Positions 1 to 8,410 of a stretch of 64,000 bases of DNA are shown piece after piece. A model generated the notes under the pieces. It was not told the DNA's origin and searched no databases. It was given only the letters and a program-made list of their open reading frames with translations. The position numbers and the translations under genes are program-made. Origin of the DNA: Rhizorhabdus sp049889055 (GTDB lineage: Bacteria > Pseudomonadota > Alphaproteobacteria > Sphingomonadales > Sphingomonadaceae); NCBI RefSeq assembly GCF_049889055.1, contig NZ_JBLTWO010000002.1, positions 248,001-312,000 of the forward strand. The letters are read 5' to 3'. Numbering within the stretch: position 1 is the stretch's first letter; each line of letters starts with the position of its first letter.

Positions 1-1759
1 GGTCGCCGACGGGCAGGCTGTTGTCCCGCGTTACCTTTGCGTCGGTATAGGCATAGTTGAACAGCAGCGAGAAGGACGGGGTCGGTTCGTAGATCAGATC
101 AAGCTCGGCACCCTGCGCGCGCTGCTCGCCGGTCTGGATGCTGGCGAAGGGAATTACCGGATCGGCGGTCACGACGTTCTGCCGGGTGATGCGGTAGAGC
201 GAGGCGGTGCCGGTCAGCCCCTTGATCGGCGCGGCGAACTTGAAACCGCCCTCCCAGGCCTGCGACGTCTCGGGCTTGGGCACGATCGTATAGAAGCCGC
301 CGCCGACGACGCCCTGAAACCCTTCGGCATAGCCGGCGAACAGCGAAAGTCCGTCGACGAGACGGTAGGTCGCGCCGATGCGGGGTGTGACCTTCCCGGC
401 CTTGTCCTCGGTCGTGACGCCGACATTGCTGCGCACCTTGATCCGCGTCCAGCGCAGGCCGAGCGTCACATCCAGCCGGTCGCCGATCGCGATCTGGTCT
501 TGCGCGAAAGCTGCGAAACTTCTCAGCCGGTCATTTTGATCGAAGAAGAATCCCGGATCGCCGCCAAAGCTGGGCGCGGGCAGAGGGTTGGCAAAGTCGA
601 TCAGCGCCCAGGCGGGATTGAAGTACATCGCGCCGAAATAGTTGGTGGCGTCATAGTCCACGCCGACCAGGATCGTCTGGCGGATCGGCCCTTCGCCCAC
701 GCGGGCGGTCAGGCTGGCGGTCGCGAAGGTCTTCTTGCTTTCGGAGGGCAGGAAGGCCGTTCCGAAGTTGTAGACGGTCCCGGCGATCTGACCGAACGGA
801 AAACTCCCACGCTCCTCGAATCCGGTGATGACCCGCGCCACCGTTAGGTTCGCCTCCACGCGGTCGGAGAAGCGATGCGTGAGCGATCCGGTCACGCCCT
901 TATTCTCGATCCAGGTGCGTGGCATGTCGCGGGAGCCCGCGTAGACGTCGCGATCGATCAGGGCGACCGGTTCGAGCAGGGAAACAGGAAGGCCAGCATA
1001 TTCCGTCTGCGCGATGCGGCTGTAGCGACCACGCACCATCAGTGTGGTGTCCGAGCCCAGGCCGACCGCGAGCGTGGGGAAAATCGCTTTGCGATCGCGG
1101 CTGACGAAATCGATGTAACTGTCCGCACTGTCGACCATGCCGGTGACGCGCACCGCGATGCCCGCAGCAAGCGGCAGGTTTACATCGGCCTCGCCACCGA
1201 CGGTGCCGAAAGAGCCGCCGCGGCCGGTCAGCTTGATGCCGAGGCTCTCGTAAGGATCACGCGATACGAGATTGACGATCCCGGACAGCGGCGCACCGGC
1301 ACCTCCGCCATAGAGCGTAGCGGTGGGGCCTTTGGCGACGTCGATCCGCTCGACATTGACCAGCGTGCCGGGGTCGCCGACGCTTGCCGGAAGCTGATAG
1401 GTTGGGACGCCGTCGATATAATAATTGACCGCAAAGCCGCGGACGAGTGTCGGCTGCAGCACGGATTGCTCGACGCCATTCGGCACGACGCCGGATACGT
1501 TGACGAGTGCGTCGGAGAGCGTCTGGAGATCCTGTTCGACGATCAGGGCGCGGGTGATCGTCTGGATCGACTGGGGCACCTTCTCGATCGGCGTCGCGGT
1601 GCGGGTGCCGGTGGTGGTCTCGGGAACGGCGTACCCCGGCTTTGAGCCGGTGACGACGATTGTGTCCGCAGTCCAGCCTTGCGGCGACTGGTCCTGAGCA
1701 TGGACGGCGATGGGAGCGGTGGTAGCGGCGAGGGTCGCCAGCAGGCGGGTCTTGAACAT
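1..1759 (-). CDS. TonB-dependent siderophore-type receptor, C-terminus off the left edge
   Basis: Outer-membrane receptor that takes up a ferric siderophore or a similar ligand using energy from TonB/ExbBD. From the ATG at 1759 the frame stays open to the window edge, giving 586 residues; the end of the barrel is missing. A signal peptide (MFKTRLLATLAATTAPIAVHA) is followed by a TonB-box-like DTIVVTG. The plug then shows PIEKVPQSIQTITRALI, YYIDGVP, VERIDVAKGPTATLYGGG and GIVNLVSRDP, which are typical of the FhuA/FpvA-like siderophore receptor family. Barrel hallmarks such as LGLRWTRIKVRSN and FAGYAEGF follow. A GGAGA lies a few bases before the start. The DUF2946 gene 101 bp upstream on the same strand may be co-transcribed. 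The ligand cannot be told from sequence alone. Confidence 0.9.
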   Translation of the reverse strand, partial: MFKTRLLATLAATTAPIAVHAQDQSPQGWTADTIVVTGSKPGYAVPETTTGTRTATPIEKVPQSIQTITRALIVEQDLQTLSDALVNVSGVVPNGVEQSVLQPTLVRGFAVNYYIDGVPTYQLPASVGDPGTLVNVERIDVAKGPTATLYGGGAGAPLSGIVNLVSRDPYESLGIKLTGRGGSFGTVGGEADVNLPLAAGIAVRVTGMVDSADSYIDFVSRDRKAIFPTLAVGLGSDTTLMVRGRYSRIAQTEYAGLPVSLLEPVALIDRDVYAGSRDMPRTWIENKGVTGSLTHRFSDRVEANLTVARVITGFEERGSFPFGQIAGTVYNFGTAFLPSESKKTFATASLTARVGEGPIRQTILVGVDYDATNYFGAMYFNPAWALIDFANPLPAPSFGGDPGFFFDQNDRLRSFAAFAQDQIAIGDRLDVTLGLRWTRIKVRSNVGVTTEDKAGKVTPRIGATYRLVDGLSLFAGYAEGFQGVVGGGFYTIVPKPETSQAWEGGFKFAAPIKGLTGTASLYRITRQNVVTADPVIPFASIQTGEQRAQGAELDLIYEPTPSFSLLFNYAYTDAKVTRDNSLPVGD

Positions 1760-1860
1760 GGTATCTCCGGCATGAAAGCAGACGCGCGGGACGCGCGACG
1801 AGCCGGAGCGGGATGAGGAACTGCGCCGATCAGCGCAGTCGAATCAGCAGTCTCCGGCGC

Positions 1861-2265
1861 TCAGGTGAGCGCCGGCGGTCCGCGCAAGGGAGGTGTGGCG
1901 AAATCGGTGCGGACAACATGATAGCCGACCGGCGGCGGCAGAGCGAATTCGCGTAGCAGCAATGCAGGCCCGAGAGAAAATTCCGGGGCATCGCCCGACA
2001 GCAGGGGCAAGGATGCCGACGCAAAGATGCAGGGCTTATGTTCGGATGTCTTGTGGCCGGAGTGATCTGCATCGCCGGACTGCGGTAGGTCGATCACAAC
2101 GGTCTGATTGACACCCATGCCATTGCAGACGGTTATGACGAGGCCATGATCCGCCTGTGTCGGCATGAAACCGGTCGGCACCGCCACGCGCAGCGCGAGG
2201 ACACAGAAAAGCAGGGCGGCGAAGATACCGCGAAAATGCCGATCTGTACGCAGGGCGCGAAACAT
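1861..2265 (-). CDS. DUF2946-like exported small protein
   Basis: 134-residue protein beginning MFRALRTDRHFRG. I chose this start because a GGAG lies 5 bp before the ATG; the frame continues open upstream to 2382. One hydrophobic segment (about residues 12-28, FAALLFCVLALRVAVPTGFM) is a signal peptide or anchor. The rest contains VITVCNGMG, a His-rich HSGHKTSEHKPC and a C-terminal PPLRGPPAL, which is the pattern I know from DUF2946 proteins. These are often found beside TonB-dependent receptors, as here. Cys and His residues suggest metal or heme handling, but that is inference; no function is established from the sequence. Confidence 0.65.
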   Translation of the reverse strand: MFRALRTDRHFRGIFAALLFCVLALRVAVPTGFMPTQADHGLVITVCNGMGVNQTVVIDLPQSGDADHSGHKTSEHKPCIFASASLPLLSGDAPEFSLGPALLLREFALPPPVGYHVVRTDFATPPLRGPPALT

Positions 2266-2647
2266 GCGCGCTCCGATAGACTGCTCTGCGGCAAATGTCA
2301 TCCGAAAGGGCTTGGCCTCATCCGTCGGCTGGCAGCACGTCCGGGCATGGGGGGCGTTTTCCAAGCGATAGCTTAACCACATTCGTGCCGATCGTTGTCG
2401 TTTTGGATAGATCGTTGCGTCTAAGCCTCTCCCAAGGAGCGGTACGTAACCGCTTTGCTACTCTTCAGTGAATGGAAGGACCCGAACCTGGGGGGGAGGG
2501 AGAGAAGAGTGGGGAATCGGTTGAGTTTAGTTTGCTAAAGCTTTGCCGGATATGTCGACAGCTTCCACAATGCTTCCACATCGACGAACGGGATATGACC
2601 GCCGTCCCGGCGGTGACGAGTGAATCTAATTAAATCAGACAGTTGAT
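2266..2647. other. 382-bp non-coding stretch between DUF2946 gene and tRNA-Arg
   Basis: I see no credible gene here. The DUF2946 frame stays open to 2382 but the extra residues look non-coding. The stretch should hold the promoter of the DUF2946/receptor pair. I looked for a cobalamin riboswitch on the minus strand and found no B12 box. A perfect 7-bp hairpin (ACCGCCG, loop TCC) lies at 2598-2614, just beyond the tRNA 3' end, without a T tract. Confidence 0.5.
2598..2614 (-). terminator. hairpin downstream of tRNA-Arg
   Basis: Perfect 7-bp stem ACCGCCG/CGGCGGT around a 3-nt loop, 34 nt past the encoded CCA of the tRNA in the direction of tRNA transcription. No T run follows on either strand, so termination or 3'-end processing is only a guess. 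Confidence 0.25.
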
Positions 2648-2724
<77 letters not shown>

Positions 2725-2794
2725 GTTGGGGGCCGCTTAGCAAAGCGATCGGGGCACCGCCAGAGCTAATTGGCGGGGACCCGTCGGGTCGGCC

Positions 2795-3190
2795 CTATTT
2801 CGGCGCGCCGCTGATCGGCTGGAACTTGCCCAGGCCGCAGGAGGCGCCGATCGGGATTGGCGGGGTGCGCAGCACGGTGATGATGTCGACCGAGCAGAGC
2901 TGCGGCAGCGAGGTCGCATAGCCGAAACGCTCCTCATAGCCGAGGCCCGAACAGGCATAGGGCAGCGTGTTGCGGTAGACCTTGCCGTTGTTCATGTAGA
3001 AGTCGATCGTCCGGTCGTCGCGGACCCGCGTGTTGCGGATGGAGCGGAGCGGGATGCAGTCCTCGACCTTGCCGTCGGGTTTGATCTTCGCTTCCTGCTC
3101 GGGCTTCAGCGGCCGGCTCTGCCCCGCAGAGCCGGCGGCGCAGAGAAGGACGACGGCAAGGGCCAGTGCACGCTTCGTTCGATCACGCAT
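2795..3190 (-). CDS. DUF6491-like exported protein
   Basis: 131-residue secreted protein of unknown function. The start at 3190 (MRDRTKRALALAVVLLCAAGSAG) is preferred over one 45 bp upstream because an AGGA sits 8 bp before it and it begins directly with a signal peptide. The mature part contains CIPLRSIRNTRVRDDRTIDFYMNNGKVYRN and four cysteines (in DCIPL, YACSGL, PQLCSV, ASCGLG) that could form two periplasmic disulfides. This resembles the DUF6491 family as I recall it. It stands alone between tRNA-Arg and nth. Confidence 0.6.
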   Translation of the reverse strand: MRDRTKRALALAVVLLCAAGSAGQSRPLKPEQEAKIKPDGKVEDCIPLRSIRNTRVRDDRTIDFYMNNGKVYRNTLPYACSGLGYEERFGYATSLPQLCSVDIITVLRTPPIPIGASCGLGKFQPISGAPK

Positions 3191-3286
3191 CGGAACATCC
3201 TTTCCCAGATCATCGATCTTTCGGACCATGATCATAAGACGTTATCGCCCGCGACGCGCCTTGAAAATGCGGGACCGCCCCTTGGT

Positions 3287-3940
3287 TCACGCCTTGGGCG
3301 GTGGAGGGGCCGGAGTCTTCGGCTTGAAGCGGCACAGATCTTCGACCGGGCAGCGCCAGCATTCGGGCTTGCGCGCCTTGCAGATATAGCGGCCGTGCAG
3401 GATCAGCCAGTGATGGGCGCCCTGGAGGAAGGGCTTGGGCGTGACCTTCTCCAGCTTGAGTTCGACCTGCAGGACATTCTTGCCGGGCGCGAGGCCGGTG
3501 CGGTTGGAGACGCGGAAGATATGCGTGTCGACAGCGATCGTCTCCGCGCCGAAAGCGGTGTTCATCACGACATTCGCGGTCTTGCGGCCAACGCCGGGCA
3601 AGGCCTCCAGCGCGTCGCGGTCCTGCGGCACCTCGCCGCCATGCTGGTCGACGAGGATGCGGGCGGCGGCGATGACGTTTTTCGCCTTGGTGTTGAACAG
3701 GCCGATCGTCTTGATGTGCTGCTTCAGCCCCTCTTCACCGAGTTCGAGCATCTGCTCGGGCGTGGTGACCCTGGCGAAGAGCGGGCCGGTCGCCTTGTTC
3801 ACCCCGATATCGGTCGCCTGAGCCGACAGCGCGACCGCGACCAGCAGCGTGTAGGGATTGACATAGTTGAGCTCGGTCACCGGCGCGGGGTCATTCTCCG
3901 CCAGCCGCCGATAGAATTCGAAGACGTCGGCCTTCTTCAC
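3287..3940 (-). CDS. nth: endonuclease III (DNA glycosylase/AP lyase)
   Basis: Base-excision repair enzyme that removes oxidised pyrimidines and cuts the abasic site. The helix-hairpin-helix LPGVGRKTANVV carries the catalytic Lys, VDTHIFRV the catalytic Asp. The C-terminus has the 4Fe-4S ligand set C-x6-C-x2-C-x5-C (CKARKPECWRCPVEDLC). At 217 residues it matches the E. coli enzyme (211). I use the GTG at 3940 because it overlaps the dapB stop (GTGA), suggesting translational coupling; a longer form from 3994 would overlap dapB by 58 bp and adds atypical residues. A Pro-rich tail (KTPAPPPPKA) is extra. Confidence 0.93.
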   Translation of the reverse strand: MKKADVFEFYRRLAENDPAPVTELNYVNPYTLLVAVALSAQATDIGVNKATGPLFARVTTPEQMLELGEEGLKQHIKTIGLFNTKAKNVIAAARILVDQHGGEVPQDRDALEALPGVGRKTANVVMNTAFGAETIAVDTHIFRVSNRTGLAPGKNVLQVELKLEKVTPKPFLQGAHHWLILHGRYICKARKPECWRCPVEDLCRFKPKTPAPPPPKA

Positions 3941-4695
3941 AGGCCCAGCACATCGTTCATCGAGTAGCGGCCCGGTGCCTGGCCGACCATCCACAGGCAG
4001 GCCTTTACTGCCCCGCGCGCGAAGATGGCACGGTTTTCAGCCCGATGGCCCAGTTCGATCCGCTCATTGTCGCTGGCGAGGACGACCATATGGTCCCCCG
4101 CGACCGAGCCGCCGCGCAGCGAGGCATAGCCGATCGTGCCTTCCTCGCGCGGGCGATGATTGCCATGGCCGATCCGGTCGAAGCGGTTGAGCGTCGCGCC
4201 ATCGGACCCTCGCCCCGCCGCCGCCGACTCGCCGAGCAGAAGCGCCGTGCCCGAGGGGGCGTCGACCTTGTGGCGGTGGTGCATTTCGACGATCTCGATG
4301 TCCCAGTCGGCGCCGAGCCGCGCCGTCGCCTCGCGCACCAGATGCGCGAGCAGGTTCACGCCGAGCGAGGTGTTGGCCGATTGCAGCACGGCAAGGCCGC
4401 CGGCAGCCGCCTCGTCGATCAGCGCATGATGCTCGGGCTGGAGGCCGGTGGTGCCGATGACGATAGGAACGCGGGCCGCACGGGCGGCGGCGAGATGGCC
4501 GGCCAGCGCGACAGGGGCGGAGAAGTCGACCAGCACGTCGCACTGCGCGGCGAGCGCCGCCACGTCGCCATGGTCCCCGAACACCGCGCCGCCCAGGTCG
4601 ACCCCGCCCGCGAGCGTGGCGCCCATGGTCGGGGCGGCAGCGGCGATCGCCTGGCCCATCCGTCCCTGTGCGCCCAAGATTCCGATTGCGGCCAT
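3937..4695 (-). CDS. dapB: 4-hydroxy-tetrahydrodipicolinate reductase
   Basis: Cytosolic NAD(P)H-dependent reductase of the diaminopimelate/lysine pathway, which supplies peptidoglycan precursor. The N-terminal Rossmann motif is GILGAQGRMGQAI (residues 5-17). The central signature EMHHRHKVDAPSGTALLLGE includes the catalytic HHRHK and the substrate-binding PSGTA. The 252-residue length is normal for the family. It is the first gene of a short dapB-nth unit with a 4-base overlap. Confidence 0.95.
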   Translation of the reverse strand: MAAIGILGAQGRMGQAIAAAAPTMGATLAGGVDLGGAVFGDHGDVAALAAQCDVLVDFSAPVALAGHLAAARAARVPIVIGTTGLQPEHHALIDEAAAGGLAVLQSANTSLGVNLLAHLVREATARLGADWDIEIVEMHHRHKVDAPSGTALLLGESAAAGRGSDGATLNRFDRIGHGNHRPREEGTIGYASLRGGSVAGDHMVVLASDNERIELGHRAENRAIFARGAVKACLWMVGQAPGRYSMNDVLGL

Positions 4696-4844
4696 GCCCT
4701 GTCCCTTTTCGATCCGCGCGCTTCATGGCGTCCGCCCGCGCGCGACGCAAGCGCCGGAACGAGGGGTGTGCAGGCGATAGCATCTGGCTTCGCTGCGCAG
4801 GACATGCTCAACTGCGCAGCGGGGGCGCTAGCGAGGACCCGATC

Positions 4845-5177
4845 ATGACCGCGCAGGACTGGCAATTCTCTCTCGATTCCGCGCTGGCGACGCTGCCCGA
4901 TGAGCAGGGGCGGCGTTTTACCTATCCGATCCGCAACGGCAGCATGCGCATCGGTGTCTATGCCCCCAAATTCGAGGATGATCAGGCGCCGCATGAGCAG
5001 GACGAGCTCTACATCGTCGCTTCGGGCTCGGGCTGGTTCGTGAAGAATGGCGAGCGGCGGCCGGTGAAGGCGCAGGACGCGATCTTCGTCGAGGCGCACG
5101 CCTTCCACCGCTTCGAGGATTTCAGCGAGGATTTCGTCACCTGGGTGATCTTCTGGGGACCCAAGGGCGGCGAATGA
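4845..5177 (+). CDS. small cupin-domain protein
   Basis: 110-residue single-domain cupin. The cupin motif reads APHEQDELYIVASGSGWFVKNGERRPVKAQDAIFVEAHAFHRFED, with metal-ligand-type His/Glu in HEQDE and His in HRFED, so it probably binds a divalent metal. The start at 4845 has GAGGA about 8 bp upstream; the frame is open further upstream but without a better start. It overlaps the next gene by four bases (ATGA), so the two are probably co-translated. The substrate is unknown. Confidence 0.85.
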   Translation: MTAQDWQFSLDSALATLPDEQGRRFTYPIRNGSMRIGVYAPKFEDDQAPHEQDELYIVASGSGWFVKNGERRPVKAQDAIFVEAHAFHRFEDFSEDFVTWVIFWGPKGGE

Positions 5178-5740
5178 GAGCTGTATATGCGGCGAGTGCC
5201 GCGCTTTTGTTGGGGACGGCGGCTTATTCCCCGCTGGGCGGTGCGCCGGTGACCTCGGCTTTCGCGGGCATCCCCAATATCAGCTACGAATATTATGACA
5301 TCGAAGGGCGGACGCCCGAGGAAATCTACCGCTCGATGCGCCGCCGGGCGCCGCAGACCGGCGACGCGGTGGCAAACACCGTCTGGCACATCCGCGTCGG
5401 CTGGCGCCAGACCCGGCGCGGCAACGACTGCATCGTCGCCGATCCGGTCACGCGGCTGTCGATAAAGGTCGTCCTGCCGCGCCTCGTGACGACCGAGGGC
5501 GTGACGGTCGAGGCTGCCTCCTTCTGGTACCGCACGATCAAGGGCCTCGAAGTCCACGAAGCCGGCCACGCCCGCATCGCCTTCGACCATCGCAACGACT
5601 TCGTCCAGGCCGCCGCCAAGGCGAGCTGTGGCAGCATCAAGGACGTCGCCAACCGGACCCAGAAGCGGATCGAAGCCCTGCAACAGGCCTATGACCGCCG
5701 CACGCGGCATGGGCTCGACCAGATTCCGGTTGGGGAGTGA
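5174..5740 (+). CDS. DUF922-like secreted putative Zn protease
   Basis: 188-residue exported protein with an N-terminal signal peptide (MRAVYAASAALLLGTAAYSPLGG). After an N-terminal beta-rich part (YYDIEGRTPEEIYRSM, ANTVWHIRVGW) it has KGLEVHEAGHARIAFDH, an HExxH-like HEAGH centre as in DUF922 proteins, which are annotated as predicted secreted Zn-dependent proteases. Start overlaps the cupin stop (ATGA). Proteolytic activity is inferred only from the motif. Confidence 0.8.
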   Translation: MRAVYAASAALLLGTAAYSPLGGAPVTSAFAGIPNISYEYYDIEGRTPEEIYRSMRRRAPQTGDAVANTVWHIRVGWRQTRRGNDCIVADPVTRLSIKVVLPRLVTTEGVTVEAASFWYRTIKGLEVHEAGHARIAFDHRNDFVQAAAKASCGSIKDVANRTQKRIEALQQAYDRRTRHGLDQIPVGE

Positions 5741-5854
5741 GAGGTTGAGCTAATTTCATTATAAATCAGTATATTGTATATAGATTTTCAGGTGAAAAAT
5801 TAGCAATCGTACGCAGGTTATGCTGATCGGCTTTGACCAAGGAATGTGCTTCGG
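5741..5854 (+). promoter_or_regulatory. AT-rich intergenic segment upstream of the Sir2 gene
   Basis: Positions 5751-5806 are unusually AT-rich for this genome (TTCATTATAAATCAGTATATTGTATATAG and onward). It is the natural place for a promoter of the downstream deacylase. TATATT at 5770 could act as a -10 element, but the upstream TTGAGC (5745) is spaced 19 bp away, so no convincing -35/-10 pair is seen. Confidence 0.3.
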
Positions 5855-6559
5855 ATGGGGAAAATTGCAAATATCGTCCTATTGACGGGCGCTGGCATCT
5901 CCGCCGAGAGCGGTCTCAACACCTTCCGGGCCTCGGACGGCCTGTGGGAGAACCACCGCGTCGAGGACATATGCACGCCGGAGGCGCTCGCCGCCAATCG
6001 GCCCCTCGTGCTCGATTTCTATGATCAGCGGCGGGCGGCGTTGCGGGCGGTGGAGCCGAATGCGGCGCATCTTGCGCTGGCGCGGCTCGATCGGGCGTGG
6101 CGGGGGGAGTTGCTGATCGTCACGCAGAATGTCGATGATCTGCACGAGCGGGCCGGGGCGACCCGGCTGCTCCACATGCATGGCGAACTGATGTCGGCGC
6201 TGTGCGAGGCGTGCGGCGGGCGGGCGCGCTTCGGCGGGGCGATGCTCGACGGCACATTGTGCGGGCAGTGCGGCGCGCAGGACCAGTTGCGGCCCGACAT
6301 CGTCTTCTTCGGGGAGATGCCCTACGACATGGAGCGGATCGAGGCGGCGCTGGCGGAGGCCGATCTGTTCGTGTCGATCGGCACCTCGGGCGCGGTCTAT
6401 CCGGCGGCGGGCTTCGTCCAGATGGCGCGCCATGCGGGGATCGAGACGCTGGAGCTCAACCTGGAGCGGTCGGCGGGCAGCGGCTGGTTCGACGAGACCC
6501 GACTTGGCAAGGCGAGCCTGCTCGTTCCCGAATGGGTCGAGCAGCTGCTGGGCGGCTGA
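5855..6559 (+). CDS. cobB: NAD-dependent protein deacylase, sirtuin class III
   Basis: Sir2-family enzyme removing acyl groups from lysines with NAD+. Seen: NAD loop GAGISAESGLNTFR (residues 11-24), TQNVDDLHERAG, catalytic His in HMHGEL, and Zn ligands CEACGG and CGQCG. FYDQRR supplies the Tyr-x2-Arg pair that marks SIRT5/CobB-type desuccinylases. 234 residues is a normal length. The start is uncertain: AAGGA (5838-5842) is 12 bp from this ATG and only 3 bp from an in-frame GTG at 5846. The gene stands alone after an AT-rich leader. Confidence 0.92.
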   Translation: MGKIANIVLLTGAGISAESGLNTFRASDGLWENHRVEDICTPEALAANRPLVLDFYDQRRAALRAVEPNAAHLALARLDRAWRGELLIVTQNVDDLHERAGATRLLHMHGELMSALCEACGGRARFGGAMLDGTLCGQCGAQDQLRPDIVFFGEMPYDMERIEAALAEADLFVSIGTSGAVYPAAGFVQMARHAGIETLELNLERSAGSGWFDETRLGKASLLVPEWVEQLLGG

Positions 6560-6620
6560 AACTCACCACGACAGCGGGTGGCTTGCGACGGCTGGTCGCC
6601 TATGTCAGGTTGTTCTTCCT

Positions 6621-7055
6621 ATGTTCGGGAGAGGGGCCTTGGACGATTTCGATGACGAGGACGACGTCCGCGAGCCGTTGCCCGCAGATTATGGCCTTCC
6701 TGCCGATTACAGGCTGACGCCCGAGCGCCAGCGCTTCGTGGCGATCATGGGGAAGATTGCAGACACGCTCGGCTGGATCTTGATGATCGGTGTCTGGCTG
6801 CTTCTGTTGCTGATCGCGGCAGGTCTCACGGCGGCCTTCTTCCCCGGATTTGGCAGCGCGTCCGGCGTAGGGGTCGGCGTACTGGTCGTGGTCAGCTTCT
6901 TCGCTCTGATGATCATTGCCTTCGTTTGTGCTGACTTCATCGGCGGCATCATAGGCCGTCTGACCGGCCAGCGCGGGCGGCGGCGCGAGCAGGCCTATGA
7001 GCGCGACTGGGGCCATTGGGAGTATCGCTACCTAGAAACCGGCGTGGACTATTAG
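6621..7055 (+). CDS. two-helix membrane protein, possibly N-terminal part of an interrupted gene
   Basis: 144 residues. An acidic N-terminus (ALDDFDDEDDVREPLPADYG) precedes two membrane helices (about residues 54-75, WILMIGVWLLLLLIAAGLTAAF, and 87-110, VGVLVVVSFFALMIIAFVCADFIGGII). A basic, aromatic tail follows (GQRGRRREQAYERDWGHWEYRYLETGVDY). It ends with TAG at 7053-7055, and the same reading frame then stays open to 7550 encoding a nuclease-like fold. The two parts may therefore be one broken gene, or this is a complete membrane protein. The ribosome site is weak. Function unknown. Confidence 0.6.
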   Translation: MFGRGALDDFDDEDDVREPLPADYGLPADYRLTPERQRFVAIMGKIADTLGWILMIGVWLLLLLIAAGLTAAFFPGFGSASGVGVGVLVVVSFFALMIIAFVCADFIGGIIGRLTGQRGRRREQAYERDWGHWEYRYLETGVDY

Positions 7056-7088
7056 GAGCGCAAGCGGGACCGTGCGCTGGGCGAGGAG

Positions 7089-7550
7089 GTGGCGCGTTTC
7101 TTCGCGGATCGCGGTTGTGAAGTCGAGCGGGGCGAGAGCGAGGATCCTTCGGTCGTAGATCTGCTGGTGACGCGGGGTGACACCCGCCTGTTCGTACGGT
7201 GCGATGGCCATAAGCGGCGCGCCGTGACCAAGAAGTCCGCGCGCGACGTCGTTGAGCGAGCACGGGCGCTGGGGCGCAGGGCGGTGATCGTCATGCACTT
7301 CGTCCGAGGGGACGCCTGGCACGGCGAACAGGCGCGCGCTGCGGGGTTCGAGCCGGTGTGGAGCGCCAGTCTCGCCGACCATGCGCGGTCGGACGGGCTA
7401 TCCGTGCCGATACGGCCGACTACCCGGCTCGAACGGCTATTGCGTCGCCGGCCGCCGATGGAGTGCATCATCGCCTGGGGCGATGGCGCGGGAAAATCGC
7501 CAAATGGGCCGCCCGCTCAGTCGACCCAGTCGAGCCCGATCTCGCGATAG
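7089..7550 (+). CDS. Mrr/restriction-endonuclease-like domain after an in-frame TAG, active site degenerate
   Basis: Same frame as the preceding membrane protein, separated only by its TAG stop. Directly after the TAG the frame reads ERKRDRALGEEVARFFADRG; the only near start is a GTG at 7089 with GAGGAG immediately adjacent, which is too close to act as a good ribosome site. The fold resembles Mrr-type nuclease domains (EVARFFADRGCEVERG, VVDLLVTRGDTRLFVRCDG, ARALGRRAVIVMHF). The usual (Q/E)xK after the second strand is RCD here, so cleavage is unlikely. The end overlaps the 3' end of era by 34 bp. Either a pseudogene half or a separately started domain. Confidence 0.45.
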   Translation: MARFFADRGCEVERGESEDPSVVDLLVTRGDTRLFVRCDGHKRRAVTKKSARDVVERARALGRRAVIVMHFVRGDAWHGEQARAAGFEPVWSASLADHARSDGLSVPIRPTTRLERLLRRRPPMECIIAWGDGAGKSPNGPPAQSTQSSPISR

Positions 7551-8410
7551 AGGCCGCGATCGTCGCCCCATTTCTCGGCGACCTTGACGTGCAGGAACAG
7601 GTGGACCTTGCGCTCGAGCAGCTTTTCCAGCTCCTCGCGCGAGCGTGAGCCGATCTCCTTGAGCCGGGTGCCGCGCTTGCCGAGGATGATCGCCTTCTGG
7701 CTGTCGCGCGCGATCAGGATCTGCTGGTGGATCGCGATCGATCCGTCCTTGCGCTCCTCATATTTCTCGGTCTCGACCGCCGAGTCATAGGGAAGCTCGG
7801 CGTGCAGCTGGAGGTAGAGCTGCTCACGGGTCACTTCGGCCGCCAGCATGCGATCGGTCGCGTCGGACACCTGCTCCTCGGGGAAGTGCCAGGGGCCCTC
7901 GGGCACGCGGGCGGCGAGCGCCGCGCGGAGATCCTCGATGCCGTCTCCGGTCGCCGCGGACACCATGTAGATCGCCTCGGGCGCCAGCTTGTCCTGCAGT
8001 CGAACGGCGAGCTCGAGCAGGCTTTCCTTGGTGCAGATGTCGACCTTGTTGAGGATCACCAGCTTGGGCTCGCGGCGCTGCGCGAGTGTGTCGAGCAACT
8101 CGGTGATGCGGCGGGAAATGCCGGTCTTGGCGTCGATCACGAAGGCGATCAGGTCGGCGTCCTGCGCACCGCTCCAGGCGGCTGCGACCATCGCCCGGTC
8201 GAGACGGCGGCGCGGCGCGAAGATGCCGGGCGTGTCGACCAGCAGCATCTGGCTCTCGCCGGCGATGGCGACGCCGATCAGACGGGTGCGCGTCGTCTGC
8301 GCCTTGGGGCTGACGATCGCGACCTTCTGGCCGACAAGTGCATTGACGAGGGTGGACTTGCCCGCATTGGGGGCGCCGACGACGGCAACGAAGCCGCAGC
8401 GTTCGGTCAT
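7517..8410 (-). CDS. era: ribosome-assembly GTPase Era
   Basis: Essential GTPase that binds 16S rRNA during 30S maturation. G1 GAPNAGKSTLVNA (residues 11-23), G2 TTRTR, G3 DTPGI and G4 NKVD are all present. The C-terminal KH domain has ILIARDSQKAIILGKRGTRLKEIG. 297 residues fits the family. The ATG overlaps the rnc stop (ATGA), the common rnc-era arrangement, so the two are co-transcribed and probably translationally coupled. Confidence 0.97.
   Translation of the reverse strand: MTERCGFVAVVGAPNAGKSTLVNALVGQKVAIVSPKAQTTRTRLIGVAIAGESQMLLVDTPGIFAPRRRLDRAMVAAAWSGAQDADLIAFVIDAKTGISRRITELLDTLAQRREPKLVILNKVDICTKESLLELAVRLQDKLAPEAIYMVSAATGDGIEDLRAALAARVPEGPWHFPEEQVSDATDRMLAAEVTREQLYLQLHAELPYDSAVETEKYEERKDGSIAIHQQILIARDSQKAIILGKRGTRLKEIGSRSREELEKLLERKVHLFLHVKVAEKWGDDRGLYREIGLDWVD

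Noticed and set aside
2266..2500. Cobalamin riboswitch upstream of the DUF2946/TonB receptor pair
   Set aside because: No B12 box or the paired core elements were found on the minus strand in this stretch.
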